From: Scenedesmus sp. ARA3
Taxonomy: Eukaryota > Chlorophyta > Chlorophyceae > Sphaeropleales > Scenedesmaceae
Reading direction: 5' to 3'
Length of the DNA: 64,000 nucleotides
Assembly: GCA_004335835.1 (NCBI GenBank)
Contig: RWJK01001982.1
Coordinates: forward strand, 1 to 64,000
The notes beneath the pieces were generated by a model. It was given only the letters and a program-made list of their open reading frames with translations. It was not told where the DNA came from and did not search any database. The position numbers and the translations under genes are program-made. Positions 1-14,024 of this stretch are shown piece by piece (position 1 is the stretch's first letter; each line of letters starts with the position of its first letter).

Positions 1-720
1 TGATGTGCCCGGGCAGTCTAAGATCCTGCCGGCGGGCAACCAGGCTGCAATACTTGCCTTTTAGTCCTGGTTGCAGCGCCAGCATCTTAGATGCTGCTAC
101 GGTGCTGCTGTGACGGCTGACGCTGTCAGGGCAGACACAGCAGCAGCGGGGCCTACAACTCTGCAACAGACAACTGTCGACTGTGATGTGGCCGGGCAGT
201 CTAAGATCCTGCCTGCTGGCAACAAGGCTGCAATAGGTGCCCTTTAGCCCTGGTTGCAGCGCCGGCATCTTAGATGATGCTATGGTGCTGCTGTGATGGC
301 TGATGCTGTTTGGGCAGGCACAGCAGCAGCGGGGCCTGCAGCTCTGCAGCAGACACTGTCGACTGTGATGTGCCCGGGCAGTCTAAGATCCTGCCTGCTG
401 GCAACAAGGCCGCAATAGGTGCCCTTTAGCCCTGGTTGCAGCGCCGGCATCTTAGATGCTGCTACGGTGCTGCTGTGACGGCTGACGCTGTCAGGGCAGG
501 CACAGCAGCAGCGGGGCCTACAGCTCTGCAACAGACAACTGTCGACTGTGATGTGCCCGGGCAGTCTAAGATCCTGCCTGCTGGCAACAAGGCCGCAATA
601 GGTGCCCTTTAGCCCTGGTTGCAGCGCCGGCATCTTAGATGCTGCTGTGACGGCTGATGCTGTTGGGTCAGGCACAGCGCAAGCCTTCAACTTGTCATAC
701 GATGCAGAAGCTACAGCAGC
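1..720. repeat. 183-bp satellite, about 3.5 copies, cut by the window edge
   Basis: Units start at about 1, 184, 366 and 549, so the period is 182-183 bp; the fourth copy decays after about 650. Units differ by a few substitutions. Because 183 is a multiple of three, a long open frame runs through the array on the minus strand, but it codes only for the repeated unit and has no recognisable domain. I read this as a non-coding satellite. Confidence 0.85.
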
Positions 721-1058
721 CCCCAACATGTTACCAATTACAGCAGCATGTGCTGCAGCTTTGCAATTTCCCGCAATGCAGCACGCAGGCACAGGTCAAT
801 AACGCTGCAAAAAATGGCAAGGTTTCAGCACACATGCTCCGCAAGCATATGGTCAAGATCTCTGTGCTCTGGTTGATCCTTACTATGCTGCCAGGCCGCA
901 TGCAGCACTGCTGAGGCCGTGCATACAACAACAAATGACACCATACCAGCGCTCGCTGTACAGCCACATTGCGCGAGTGTCTCCAGGGCTGCACGAACTC
1001 GCCAAAACAGGTCAAGCCGCCGCACTAGGCTTTCTGCACAAGCAACAATCGTGCTACT
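721..1058. other. 3' flank of the Kelch/BTB gene
   Basis: Non-coding as far as I can see. The minus strand has a TGTAA (738-742) about 320 bases past the stop codon of the Kelch/BTB gene, a possible poly(A) signal. Confidence 0.35.
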
Positions 1059-4000
1059 TTACTCGGTGCGGTGGCGCTTCACACCCCTCGCATGCTGACC
1101 AAGCGTGCCCTCCTCAGCAGCTGCTACGTCAACCTGTTGCAGCGGCGGCAGCAGGCAGCCAGCTGTGTCGTTGCCTGCTGCCCCTGCAGCTGCTGCGGGC
1201 AGCTGCTGCTTCATGCGGCTCAGTGCCTTCTGAGACAGGGCAACCACCTGCGCAGCGGCAGCAGCAGCGCCAGCAATGCCTCGTCAGTGTACATGACAGT
1301 GGTGACAGCAACTCTACTCTCATCAGAACCCTGGCTTGGCTTGGCAAAGTCACTGTAGCAAACAGATTTGGCTGCTGCAGCTGATGTGGCATGCTGAGTG
1401 CTCGGTAGTCTATGCACTGGCTAGGACAACCTGCGATCTGCAGCACGTCTGCAGCACATGCTGCCATAGAACCAAAACAACATCACTTACGACTTGCTTG
1501 CCACTCTGTGAGATGCTGCTGGGTGCAGGGTTGTGTACAGCATCATCATGATGGCCAGTGCAAGAAGCTGCCACCAACCCCACCTGTGAGGTGAAGGCCT
1601 GCGCTGTGGCTGGGCTGTCGCTCCACATGGCCGCGTATGCTGCGCTGTTGAACACCTGCAGCTGCACCTCCGGCGAGGCGGCGTAGGCTACACACACCTG
1701 CCACAGGTCCTGCAGCCTGCAGGCGGCAAGCAGGCCAGCAGCATGTGGCAACATCTTTAACATTACAGTAGCAACCACGCCATCGGCCGGCAGCATGCAG
1801 GGAGAGCAGCACATCATGCAGGCTGGTCAAGCCCTACACCAGTGTGCACTGGAAGGAGTTCACTCAACAGCATCAACTACAGGGCATATTCTCGTTACTT
1901 GCATGTTCTGTGCAGGAGCCTCTATCCTTCTAGGTCATAACCGCCACCCTCTTCTTCTCCTTACCTGTGTGTGCTTGCCAGGTCAGCCACAAGGCTCACA
2001 TTCTCTGCGCTCAGGCAGCCCAGCAGCTGCAGCACGCACTCCCCTGCTAGGCCAGGCAGCAGGAAGCGGTCCGCAGCAGAGAACAACGGCAGCACAAGCT
2101 CTCGAGGCACCCCGCCAGGCAGGCCTCCATACACGTAGCCTAACAAGGCCTCCAGTGCTGCACTGCTGATGTCTGGCAGGGCTACACAGCCGCTGGCAGC
2201 TTCTGACATGCCGCCAGGCTGCAGCATGGCTTCGAAGACAGGGCTTTGGGACGCCAGGATGAAGCGGTGTGCAGCAAAGGCGTCGCCGTCTGCTGAAGTG
2301 ATGGTCACATCAGTGAATGGCATGTTGCGGCTGAAGTGGAACGGAGCAGCGCTGCTGTTGCTGGGGTCGCTGAGGTCAACTGTGCTGCTGTTGGCTGCGG
2401 GGTCATCAATATGGTGGTTGTTACTGCTGCTGGGTCTGCCAGATGCAAAGCTGTTGCTGCTAGCTGTCTTGAGCAGCGCTGTGCGCAGCTCCGTGTTTAT
2501 GACCGGCCTGCTGCTGCTGCTTCTGCTCGCAGCGATGCCCTCAGGCTGCTGTATGCTGCCCTGCTGCTTGCGCATGTACCCCTGCTGCAGCACGAGGCTT
2601 GGTGCTGGCTGCGGCCACGCCTCGTGCCATCCACCTAGCAGGCAGATGCTGGCGCCACCAGGCATCGCTGCTGCAGCGTGGCATGCGCGCGCTGGCTTGC
2701 TGCTGGCTGGCAGCTGCAGGGCATGCCACTTCTTGCTAGGCAGGTGCAGGAATGCCAGGTCAGGCAGCAGCGCCTGCAGGAGCGATGTGGAATGGGCAGG
2801 GGGGTTGGGCATGGCAACAGATGCCACTGCATGGCCAGACACTGCTGTATCCGGTGCAGCCAGAAATCTGCTCTGCTTCCTGGTTGACACCATTGCACCA
2901 GCGCAACGTGGCAACAGAGGGCACTGCATGGCCGGCCATTGCTAGTTTACCATCAACTTGTAATATGGCAGTTTTAGGCATGGCTTGTGCAAGACAGTCC
3001 CACTTTTGTGTTTCCAGTGCAGGGCGCTGATGTAGATCAAGGTTCCTGCAAGCAAAGCCCACCAGCACCTCATTTAGCCTCACCTGCTCTGCGCCTGCAG
3101 TGCCAGGCCTCGCGCCGCCCGACACCAGCAGCAGATCATCAAGCAGCGCAATGCAGCTCTGGGTGCGGCTCACTGGAGCAGCACCATGCGTGGCCAGCTT
3201 GTGCCAGCGCAGCTCCCCCAGCGAAAGCGAGTACACGCTCAGGTGCTGCTGCTGCTGTTGTGGGGATGGGTGAGTGAGTGAGGCCGATGCTGCTGCTGCT
3301 GCTGGGTTGCAGGAGAAGACAGCTAGCAGGGAGCCCTGGCGGTGCAGCAGCTGCTCCAGCTGCAGCTGCTGGCAGTCAGGGATGTCGGGCCCAAAGCAGA
3401 CGCTGCAGCAAGCACATAGAAGGCAGGCAGGCGACAAACAACCAGGAACGAGGGTGAGCATAGCATTATCCACTGCCATGTAGCAACGCCTGCTGTCCTG
3501 CAAGGGGCAGACGTTGAGCTGCTTTCATTGAGCACAGCTGGCGGCTGCTGCTCGTTCCTGACGGACGACTGCCAACATGCTGCAAAGGGGTGCAGCGTGG
3601 AGCAGCAGCTTCAGCCAGCCTGTTTGCAACCTCATTCCTCAAGCTCACCGCATGCTCCAGCATCCGTTCTCCAAATCAAAGGAGTGCAACATGTTGTAGC
3701 CTTGGCTCGCCCCTGCCTGTGCAGCATGTGGTGCTGGCAGCACATACAAGGTTGGCCCCACAGCGGCGGCTGCGCGCTTGGCTTTGCAGCTGGGCCCGCA
3801 GCCTGCCTGTGCTGTCTCTGACCAGCTGCAGGTGCTGAAGCAGTAGCAGCTGAAGGCTGAGCAGGCCTCCCACTCTCCCCTTGCCTCATCCCAGGTTTGG
3901 CCGCCTGCAGGCAGTGTACAATGTGCCCTGCAGGTTGACCGTGTGCTTGCAGGACAGGCATTGTGTATATAATCGTATGTTCAGAAGCTGGCAGCTTGCA

Positions 4001-5178
4001 GGAATGGCGGGCGGCCCATGGTTTGTAGGGCAAGTGCTCTGCTTTGCTGGGTGTGGTGTCGCTGCTGATTGTCTGAGGCTTGCTGAACATGGGCTGCTGC
4101 CGCGCCCATGCACGCTGCTGACGCTTGCATGCTTGCAGGAAGCGCCTCATACAGCCAGCGCCTGGCCAGCACTACAGCTACAGCCCACGAGCTAGGGTGC
4201 ATATGGCCTGCATGCAGCTCACCGTAAATGTACATGCACTCGCCATGCACCACTGATGTGTGCCACCTGCAGCCATGCACACAACAACAGGACGGCAGCA
4301 AATGGGGTGACAGCAAGTCACCAGGGGCTGCAAAGCACACATGGGCCTTAGCGGACAGCACCCCTTCCCCTACATGTAAGGAGCTGCCACGGGTACTGTT
4401 AATGCCACACCTGGCTGCACATGCATGCTTGCAGGGCAGCAGAAGTAGGTGCGCTGCTTACTCAGCAGAACCTGCTTGCAGGAAGACTCACCTGCGTGGT
4501 GCTGGGGCGTGGTACTGCTTGACTGCCACCCACTTCTGCTGTACGGTGTCGTAGCAGTAGAGGTGGCTGCGCACACCACTGCTGGCTGTGTCGCTGCTTG
4601 ATCGGCCGCCGTAGCTGCAGGAAGCAGGGCAGGCACATGCAGCGCATATGCACACATCAAGTTGATTACGTTCATTGCTGTTGAGTGCATCATGCCAGGG
4701 TGTGACTGATATTCTTGTGATGCAAGTGTGAGACCTGACTCTATGGCTCACAACCAGAGCGCTTGATGCTGCGCTAGCCTGCGTGCGCACCACTGTTCAA
4801 CAGTGCAAAGTTTGCAGCGTGCGCTGTATCTCATTCAACATGCTCCACAACAGCAGCAGCAGCTTGGTTAAGCCAAGATGAAGAGATTGAAAACAGAATT
4901 CCTCGTGCAGGTGCTCACACATAGATGTTGTCATTATACACAGCTGCTGAGAAGCCAAACAATGCTGGCAGCTGCAGCTGTGGCAGCAGGCTAGGCTCCA
5001 GGGTCGGATCCAGCTCAGTCTGCTGCAACTGTTGCCGCAGCTGCACAAGCAAGGAGCTCCGACATGCATGCGCGTCAATGGCACCTTCGCCCCAGTGTGA
5101 TGCCAGCAAACTCAGAGCAGCATCAGGCAGCAAGTCCAAAGCTGCCAAGCAGTTTGTGCTGCTGCTAGCCTCAACCAT
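1059..5178 (-). CDS. Kelch-repeat protein with BTB and BACK-like region
   Basis: Eight exons: 5178-4919, 4614-4492, 4266-4223, 3712-3649, 3402-3084, 2773-1965, 1716-1584, 1247-1059; all phases match, giving 646 residues. The N-terminal 280 residues hold Kelch blades: VYGGRSS, MYIYG, a blade ending FDLENGCW, LLVSGGARPG, and WHALQLP...LLGGW. A low-complexity linker follows, then a BTB domain at about 415-539 (FTDVTI, AHRFILASQSPVFEAML, LLGYVYGG) and a short helical BACK-like tail. Kelch/BTB proteins commonly act as substrate adaptors of CUL3 ubiquitin ligases; that role is inferred here. The start is the first ATG in the frame; an upstream in-frame TTG was rejected. A TATAAAT lies 39 bases before it. 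The C-terminal exon (VVALSQKALSRMKQQ) continues a helix and ends in TGA. The last exon is the least certain. Confidence 0.8.
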
Positions 5179-5216
5179 GGCCTCGTGATGCCAAAGCACC
5201 TGTTGATGTTTCAAGG

Positions 5217-5223
5217 ATTTATA
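5217..5223 (-). promoter_or_regulatory. Possible TATA box of the Kelch/BTB gene
   Basis: TATAAAT on the minus strand, 39 bases upstream of the chosen ATG at 5178. The 5' leader would be very short. Confidence 0.35.
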
Positions 5224-5630
5224 GTCGAGGAACGGCGCAGGCAGCAGCAGGGACGACGAAGTTCCAAGTTTGAAAACACAGTCGGAGAGTTCGTATCATT
5301 CGATTACCTGAAAGACGGCTGTTGAATAAAGTGCATGCTTTTGTACTGATCAATTCAGCTTGTTTGTCAGACCGCACAAAGCATGTCTGTGGTCAGCGAT
5401 GTAAAACATAATAGAGTGATGATGACAACTGGTCAGCTGTTCGCACCAGCTGTCAAAATACTCAAATGGGTACAAACTGCTCGGCGTTGGCAAGCTGGCA
5501 GCAGGCGATCGCGGCAGACAGTGATCACGACACACCCACGGGACTTTAAGCACGGACCATGATTCTGGCCTTCAAAACAAGTATTTCTACCACATATCAC
5601 AATTATTGACGGCGAGGGACACTCGCAACT

Positions 5631-5637
5631 TATATAA
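5631..5637 (+). promoter_or_regulatory. TATA box of the LRR-cyclase gene
   Basis: TATATAA, 81 bases before the first ATG at 5718. This and the TATAAAT at 5217 lie in the 539-bp gap between two divergent genes. Confidence 0.5.
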
Positions 5638-5717
5638 TGCTACTGGCTGGCAGTCTCGGCTGGCTACAAATGCTGCACACCGGCCTTTGAGGGCCAGGCT
5701 GGCCCTATGACAGGTCT

Positions 5718-8700
5718 ATGATCATGCTTAAAGGCATTGGCAGGGTTGCCTGTCGTGGTGCGGCGGCATGGGGCGCCTGCTGGCTGCTGCTGCTGCTGCT
5801 GTGCCTGGGCAGCACGCAGCGTGCTGCTGGTGCCCCCAGGGCTGCTGCAGCAGCACCCAGCACATGCCCAGGGCTGCAGCAAGGCGTATGCACTGCTGCT
5901 TGCCAGCTGGCAACCTGCAGTGCGCTCGCTGCCTTCTACAACAGCACCTTCAACCCTGACAAGCCATGGTGAGAGGAATCTATGCATCCACCTTGTCTCT
6001 GCAGCAGCTTTGTGATGCCTCAGCACAGCAGCATGATGCCATGCAGCTGCACATGCTTTGTGCATGGCGCTGCCTGTGTTGTAGATGGCCTGGAGCTGCA
6101 GCAGCCTGCTCAGGTTGTACCTGTTGTATAACAATGCCGTTGCCGCTGCAGGGACACCAAGCCATGGGCAAACAAGCAGGGCTGGGAGCTGACAGCAACA
6201 CGCAGCTGCCAGCAGCTGCTGGCTGCGCCTGCGCGCGCGCCGAGCTACTGCTCGTGGAACGGCGTCAGCTGCTGCGACCCCACGGCCCTTGCAGGAAAGC
6301 AGTGCAGCGCCGTGCACAGTGTCAGCGAGCTGAAGGTGCAAGTAAACGGCCTGAATGGCACACTGGGCAGCCCTGGCATCATCAGCAACCTGCTGCGGCT
6401 GCATGCTTGTGGTTTGACGCGGCTAAACCTGCAGGGCAACGACCTGAGCGGCAGCATGACGCCAGAATGGGGCCTGATGACAAACCTGGTGGTGCTTGAC
6501 CTCTGTGAGTGCCCGGCGGCTGCAGCAGCAGCAGCAGCAGTAGCTGTAGCAGCGGCAGTAGCATCAGGGGCCTTTACTGCTGTTGCAGATGGCAGCCGTC
6601 TTAGCAGCAGAGGCCAGCATCGCGTGCCGCAGTGATGTTGCTGAGCTGTGCGAGCGCCCCTGCCAGCAACGCAGCGCGACGTTGCCAGCAACGGCTGTTG
6701 CAAGCATGCTGCGGCGCTTTGTGGCAGCGGCACCAGCAGCAAAGCAGTTCGAACCTACATCAAACCTACCGGCTTGTGTCAGCAGCAGAGCTGTTTCATC
6801 AGTTGCAGCACAAGCAATGTAACAGCAGCTGTGGGGTTTTTGTCATGCAGCAGCATTTGGTGTTGGTGTCAAGAAGGCTGATCCTGGTCAGAGGGCCGGC
6901 AAGCTGCTGTGAACTGCTGCACAAGCAGACCAGCAGCGGCAGCAGCAGCAGCAACATAACAGGACAGGGGGACGTATGGCGCAACGCCAACAGTGCCTTC
7001 ACGCCCGTACTAGCAACTGTGCTCTCAAACACTGCTGCAATAACCTTCACATGCGCCTGTTGCTGCGTGCTGCTGCTGCTCCGCCTATTTTTATGTCCTG
7101 CGCAGCCAACAACTGGCTCAACGGCACCATCCCAGCTGCGCTGCGCTCTCTCAAGCGCCTGCAAACCCTAGGCCTGGGCACCAACTTCCTGTCAGGGCCC
7201 ATCCCCAGCTGGCTAGGCGAGCTCACAGCTTTGCAGGTCTTAAACCTCGGGGCAAGTGCAGGCGATAATGAAGACGGCTCTCAGGGCCTGACTGGCACTC
7301 TGCCTGAGGCACTATCTCAGCTGCCGCAGCTGGCAGTGCTGAATGTGGAGACGAATGCGCTAACAGGCAGCATCCCAGAGCAGCTCTGCAGCCACAACAA
7401 GCTGAAGGTGCTGAAGCTGCGCAGCAACCGGCTGGGAGGTGTGCCGCAGTACCTCACGCAATGCACGGAGCTCACGCAGCTGGACATCAGCAACAACAGG
7501 TGAGCGGCAGCAGCAGCAGCGGCAGCATCTCAGATTACTGAAGGCGGGGATTTGCGGAGTGTAGCAAGCTGTCAGGAGGCTGATGTGCAATTTGGATCGT
7601 GTAGCGCGTCCATGCGGTCGGCAGCTGGACATCCGCAGCAGCTCATGTAGGCAAGATTGTCGCTGGTGGCTGCAGCTGTGCTGGTCCTTGCGCTGGGGCA
7701 CCAGCTTGCATCCAGCGTATGCCGCTGTCCATTGGATGGGCGGCTGCATTGTAGGCGGCAGCAACCGTGCAGAACTATGGCCTATTGCGTTGCGCTGCAA
7801 TGCCTTTGCACAGTTGCAGCTGGCGTGCATGCGGCATGCCGACCTTCTGCTGCCAAGCAACCAAAATGTCAGACACTGACAGTGCTGCCCTGAACCATCA
7901 AGGATCGAAGTTGCTGCTGCTGCCGCTGCTGCCGCCGCAGGTTCAGCGGCCCCATGCCCGCCAACATGAGCTGGCCGCAGCTGGCGGTGCTGGACGCCAG
8001 CAGCAACGACTTCCACGGGCCGCTCACGCCCGCGCTGTACAGCCTGCCCGTGCTGGGATACCTCAACCTGGCCAACAACAGGTGAGCGCACGCATGTGAC
8101 GGTTCCGAGCCTCAAAAATGCAGCTGCACCTGGCTGGGCGTCTGTGCGTGGGTGTGTGTGTAGGTCCGCACTGTACAGCCTGCCTGTGCTGGGATACCTC
8201 AACCTGGCCAACAACAGGTATGTGTTTCAGTGTATAAGTGCGGCTGGGCTGCTGTGGGTGGCGCCGGCGTGCTTGTGAGTGTGGGTGGGCTGCTGTGGTC
8301 GTGGCTGGGCTTGCATGCGTGGGTTGCTGTGTGCACGGTTGTACAGCCTGCCAGTGCTGGGCTACCTCAACCTGGCCAACAACAGGTGAGCACATGCACA
8401 TGCAGCAGCACAATGGTGCGTGCTTGATTGGTGTTGTACCCGCCATGCGGCAACAGCTGTACAGGCCTGGCCGTGCTGGGATACCTCAACCCGGCCAGCA
8501 TCAGGTGACTGTGTGTGTAGCAGCAGCGCCCTTGCCAGCAGGCAGCAGGTGTGCCAGATAACGCCACATGCGGCAGGTCGCAGGTGTGTTAGCCGCATCG
8601 CATGCAGCAGGCGGCACTTGCAACAACATGTGACTACACGCGTGTGGGTGGTTTGCTTTGGGTGTGGCTGGGCGTGCATGTGTGGCTGTATCGGTTTGGC

Positions 8701-11700
8701 TGTGCGTGCTTGTGTGTCTGGCTACCTCATCATGGCCAATGACCAATACCCTGAAACTCGTGCTGCTGCTGCTGCTGCCGAACACACCTGCTGCTGCTGC
8801 AGGTTCAGCGGCAGCATCGAGCGCGCTGTGACGCTGATGACTTTCCTGACTCAGCTCAACTTGGCCAACAACCGGCTGACAGGCATCATCGATGAGAACC
8901 TGTGGTTCCTGCCGCAGCTGCGCAGCCTGGATCTCAGTCGCAACAACTTGACTGGCAGCATCAGTTCGGCGATTGGGTAAGTATGGCTATGCTGCTGCTG
9001 CTGCTGCTGCTGCTTCTGCTACTGCTGGACCTCAGCTGCAGCACAATCAGCAACAGCATCAGCTCCGCTGAGTGGTGAGCAGCAAACTGCGGCAATTTCC
9101 TGTGCACAGACTTGGCTGCCACGCTTACTGTGCCAGCACACCTGCTGCTGCTGCTGCTGCTGCTGCTTGCAGGCTCACGTTTGGCCTGACTGACGTGCTG
9201 CTGGGCACCAACAGCCTCACAGGGGCCATCCCTCCGCAGATGGGCGTGCTGCAGAACCTGCACGAGGTGGACCTGCGCAACAGCAGCATGAGCTGCCTGG
9301 GCACACATGAAGATGCAGCAGCTGCGGCCGCACCACCCAGCAGCACAGCTGACGCTGCAGCCAACGCTACAGCCAACGCTACTGCAGTGGATTTGATGGC
9401 AAAGGCAGACCGGGATCCTCAGCAGTGTGATGACAGCATGCTGCTGCCATGCTTCCTGTTCTTCAGTAAGGTCACGCTGCCGCGCATCGACAACAGCAAC
9501 ATGGCCTGCCCCGTGATTCTGCGCCGGCCGCGGGATGAGGCTGTAGCGGCATGTGAGGGGGACAGTGCCAGCCAGCTGGGCGAGCAGGCGGGCAACATTG
9601 CTGAGGTGGCGGCTGCGCAGCAGACGTGGGACATTGACCCGAGCTACTACCAGTTCCGGCCCTGCAGGTGCCTGGAGGTGAGCACGCATTATGTTTCGTG
9701 AAGGCAAGGCAGGGCGGCGGAGCGGCGTGGTTTTCTGTTTTGGTATCTGTTTGAGTTTCTGATGTTTAGCAGAGCTTGAGGAGCGGCTTGCGGCGTGTGA
9801 GGGAAGCAGCAGCAGTGAGCTTGAGGAGCAGACGGCAGAAATTGCTGGGGTGACGGCTGCGCAGCAGACGTGGGACATCGACCCGAGCTACTACCAGTTC
9901 CGGCCCTGCAGGTGCCTGGAGGTGAGCACGCATGTGCTGTGAGGGCAAGGCAGGGGGAGATGGACACGCGCAAATTCTGTGAACAGGAGGGCAGGTTGCT
10001 CTGCAGCTATAATACGTCACAGCAGTACATTGGGAGTTGAGGGCAGGGGAGTGGACCAGTGTGGTGTCTGGTTCGCCACCTGTTTCAATGCCTGATGTGG
10101 AGCGCAGCTTGCTTGGTCCTGCAGCAAAGATAGATCTCAGGTACGCACCAGGCGCCTCGAGGTGAGGGCTGGACACCACAGGAAGAGAGACCAGGAGGTG
10201 AACAGGCGTTACGTTATTCCAATCTGGAGGGGCCCTTCGCTTTGTGGCTTAACAATGCTGCATCAACACCTGTAACATCTGTAACTGTGCGCCTGCTGCT
10301 CTGAAATCTCCTGTCTGCAGGGCTTCCGTGCAGTCTGGCTCAGCAATGGCACCCGCCTCACCTGCGAGGCCATGCCAGACGCACCAGCAGCCTGGGTGAC
10401 GCCTGTCACCACGCACAGCTGCATCATCACCTGCACACTGCGCTACTGCGGCTCTGCAGGGCTTCCGTGCAGCGTGGCTCAACAAGACGCCCGCCTCACT
10501 CTCGAGCCCCTGCCAAACGCACAAGCCTGACATTTCGCTGCTCATACACTGCTGCATATACATCCTGCAGGGCTTCCGCGCTGTGTGGCTCAGCAATGGC
10601 ACCCGCCTCACCTGCGAGGCCATGCCAGGCACCGCAGCAGCCTGGGTGACGCCTGTGACCGCGCTGCTGTGCGTGATCGGCGTGGCGCTGCTGGCGGCGG
10701 TGGGCCTGTTTGTGTGGCTGCGCATGACGGTGCAGCTGCGGCCGCGCTGGCAGCGCGAGAAGGAGCTCGCGGAAAACAGGAAGAAGGGCGTGCCTAGTGG
10801 GGGGCCCGCTACCATTGTTGTGACGGATATTGAGTGCTTCTCGGGTGAGTGAAGGCGGCCATAAATCTGCTGCAGCGGCGGCAGCATCATTCGTATGCTG
10901 CGGAGCTGGTCGTGGTTGTTGTGTTGGGGTGCTGGCGGCCAAGGGTTGTTTGTGTGGCTGCGCATGACGGTGCAGCTGCGGCCGCGCTGGCAGCGGGAGA
11001 AGGAGCTCGCGGAAAACAGGAAGAAGGGCGTGCCTAGCGGCGGGCCTGCTACCATTGTCGTGACCGACATCGAGTGCTTCTCTGGTGAGTGGCGGGTGTG
11101 CGTTGCAGGTGCTGGTGCAGTGATTGGTGTATGTCAATATCTTCCAGAGGTTTGTTGGCGCGCCCTGCTGGTGTTGTGGTGTGCTTGAGCTGCTGCGCTG
11201 GCTGTGGTCTGTTGGCAGTGTTTGGTGCAGCAGCGCGAGAAGGAGCTGGCAGAGAATAGGAACAAGGGCGTGCCCAGTGGGGGGCCTGCCACGATTGTTG
11301 TGACGGATATCGAGTGCTTCTCGGGTGAGTGAAGGCAGCCATATATCTGCTGCAGCGGCGGCGGCATCATTCGTATGCTGCAGTTTTGGTCGTGGTTGTT
11401 GTATTGGGGTGCTGGCAGCCGTGGGCCTGTTTGTGTGGCTGCGCATGACGGTGCAGCTGCGGCCGCGCTGGCAGCGCGAGAAGGAGCTCGCGGAGAACAG
11501 GAAGAAGGGCGTGCCTAGTGGGGGGCCTGCTATGATTGTGGTGACCGACATTGAGTGCTTCTCGGGTGAGTGAAGGCGGCCATATATCTGCTGCAGCGGC
11601 GGCAGCATCATTCGTATGCTGCGGTTTAGGTTGTGGTTGTTGTGTTGGGGTGCTGGCGGCGGTGGGGCTGTTTGTGTGGCTGCGCATGACGGTGCAGCTG

Positions 11701-12223
11701 CGGCCGCGCTGGCAGCGCGAGAAGGAGATGGCAGAAAACAGGAAGAAGGGCGTGCCCAGCGGCGGGCCTGCTACCATTGTTGTGACAGATATCGAGTGCT
11801 TCTCTGGTGAGTGGCGTATGTGCGTTGTAGGTGCTGGTGCAGTGGTTGATGTATGTCAATTTCTTCCAGAGGTTTGTCAATGACATCCAAAGGTGTTGGC
11901 GCATCCTGCTGGTGTTGTGGTGTGCTTGAGATGCTGCGCTGGCTGTGGTCTGTTGGCAGTGTTTGGTGCAGCAGCGCGAGAAGGAGTTTGCAGGAAACAG
12001 GAAGAAGGGCGTGCCCAATGGAGGGCCTGCTACCATTGTTGTGACGGATATCGGGTGCTTCTTGGGTGGGTCATGGGCATTCTGCCGCAGTGGCTGCGTC
12101 GGCAATGGGTGTGCTGCAGTTTCCGCCAGAACAGTCGTGGCTGTTGCGTCCTGTTGCGTCCTAGTGCTGGGTTTGGGCGAGGAGTGTCCTGGCAAGCTGC
12201 CAGTGATGGTGTGTGCACAACGC

Positions 12224-12254
<31 letters not shown>

Positions 12255-12318
12255 CCGCCAACAGAGCTGATGACGATTAACGCGCCCATAGCAACGCGCT
12301 TCCTGGGCATCCAACATG

Positions 12319-12355
<37 letters not shown>

Positions 12356-12423
12356 GCGGCCAACAGAGCTGACGACGATCAACGCACCCCTGGCCACGCG
12401 CTTCCTGGGCATCCAACATGCGC

Positions 12424-12517
<94 letters not shown>

Positions 12518-13990
12518 GCCAACAGAGCTGATGATGATCAATGCACCCCTGGCCACGCGCTTTCTGGGCATCCACAACGCGCTGCTGCCGCTGACGCTGC
12601 TGCTGCTGCTGATGCTGCTGCTGCTGCCAACAGAGCTGATGACGATCAACGCGCCCCTAGCAACGCGCTTCCTGGGCATCCACAATGCGCTGCTGCGGCG
12701 TGCTGCTGCTGCGCATGCGGGCCACGTGATTGAGCAGGAGGGTGACAGCTGGAGCGTGGCCTTCCACACGGCGGTTGATGCGGTGGCCTTCTGCCTGCAG
12801 GTGAGTGGTTTAGGGTTCCTGGGCTGCGTTTTATGCCGGTTGTTGTACTGTGGATGTGCCGGAAACACAGGTGGGTGACAGCTGGAGCGTGGTGTTTCGC
12901 TCGGCGGTAGACTCGGTGTCATTTTGCCTGCATGGCATTTTGCCTGCAGGTGAGCGATACAGGGGATTTGTGCTGCATGTTGTCCTGCATGTTATGCTGC
13001 ATGTTGTACTGCATATTGTAGTGCATGCTGTACTGCATGCCGTGCGGCATATGGTACCGCTTGCTGTACTGCATTTTCTCCACACGGCGATAGACCACCA
13101 GAGACACAATGGTCTCTGCGTGCCTGGCGGCCCTGCTGCAGGTGCAGCAATGCCTGGCCGGCGGCTGCAGCCGCTGCCCTTGGTTTCACAGTCCGGCATG
13201 AGGTAACACTGTCCTCGAAACCTTGATTGAATGCAGGTGCAGCAGTGCTTGGCCAAGACCAACTGGCCCAGCGTCGCCGGCTACAAGTGCAACTCAGGGT
13301 CACGCACCCTTCATGCTTGTTACAAAATATCCCTGCAACATGTGCTCACGTGCACTCTCACTGTGCTGCCGTGCTGCAGGTGCAGCAGTGCCTGGCCAAG
13401 ACCAACTGGCCGAGCGTCGCCGGCTACAGCCGCCGCCCATGGCTTCGCATTCAGGCATGATGTAACAGTGTGTCCCTGTGTAACACCCTGCAAATTAATG
13501 AGTGCAGGTGCAGCAGTGCCTGGCCTAGACCAACTGGCCCAGCGTGGCGGCTACAGCCGCCACCCATGGCTTCGCAGTCAGGCTTGATGTAACAGTGTGT
13601 CGCTGCATTTTCATGTGAATGCAGGTGCAGCAGTGCCTGGCCAAGACCAACTGGCCCAGCGTTGCCGGCTACAAGCGCAACTCCGGGTCACGCATCAACC
13701 TGCGCGACGGCGCCCCCGGAGACGTCCGCAGGACCTCCGGATCAAGCACAGCGCTTGGTGGTGATGGTCACAGGCGCAACAGCAGCAGCCAAGGCATGTC
13801 ATCCTGGATACACAGCATGTCTGCAGTAGTGCTGGGGTCCGGCGGATCCGGGGGATCTGTGCAGGCAGCAGCAGCGGCAGCAGCAGCAGCGGGCTCGGCG
13901 GCGTCGGCGCCAATCACCATGCTGCGGCGGGCGGCACGGGATGTGAAGTCCGCGAATCTGCCGCTGATGCACAGCGAAGGGCATCAGCAT

Positions 13991-14024
<34 letters not shown>

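Noticed and set aside
280..792. 170-codon minus-strand open frame across the satellite
   Set aside because: It only reflects the 183-bp repeat period and has no domain or codon-bias support.
5178..5214. Longer N-terminus for the Kelch/BTB protein
   Set aside because: The upstream in-frame start would be TTG; the first ATG is at 5178.
12213..12878. Poly-Leu frame of more than 200 residues
   Set aside because: It is the CTG repeat read in one frame inside an intron; only the last exon-like part (from 12634) belongs to the cyclase.
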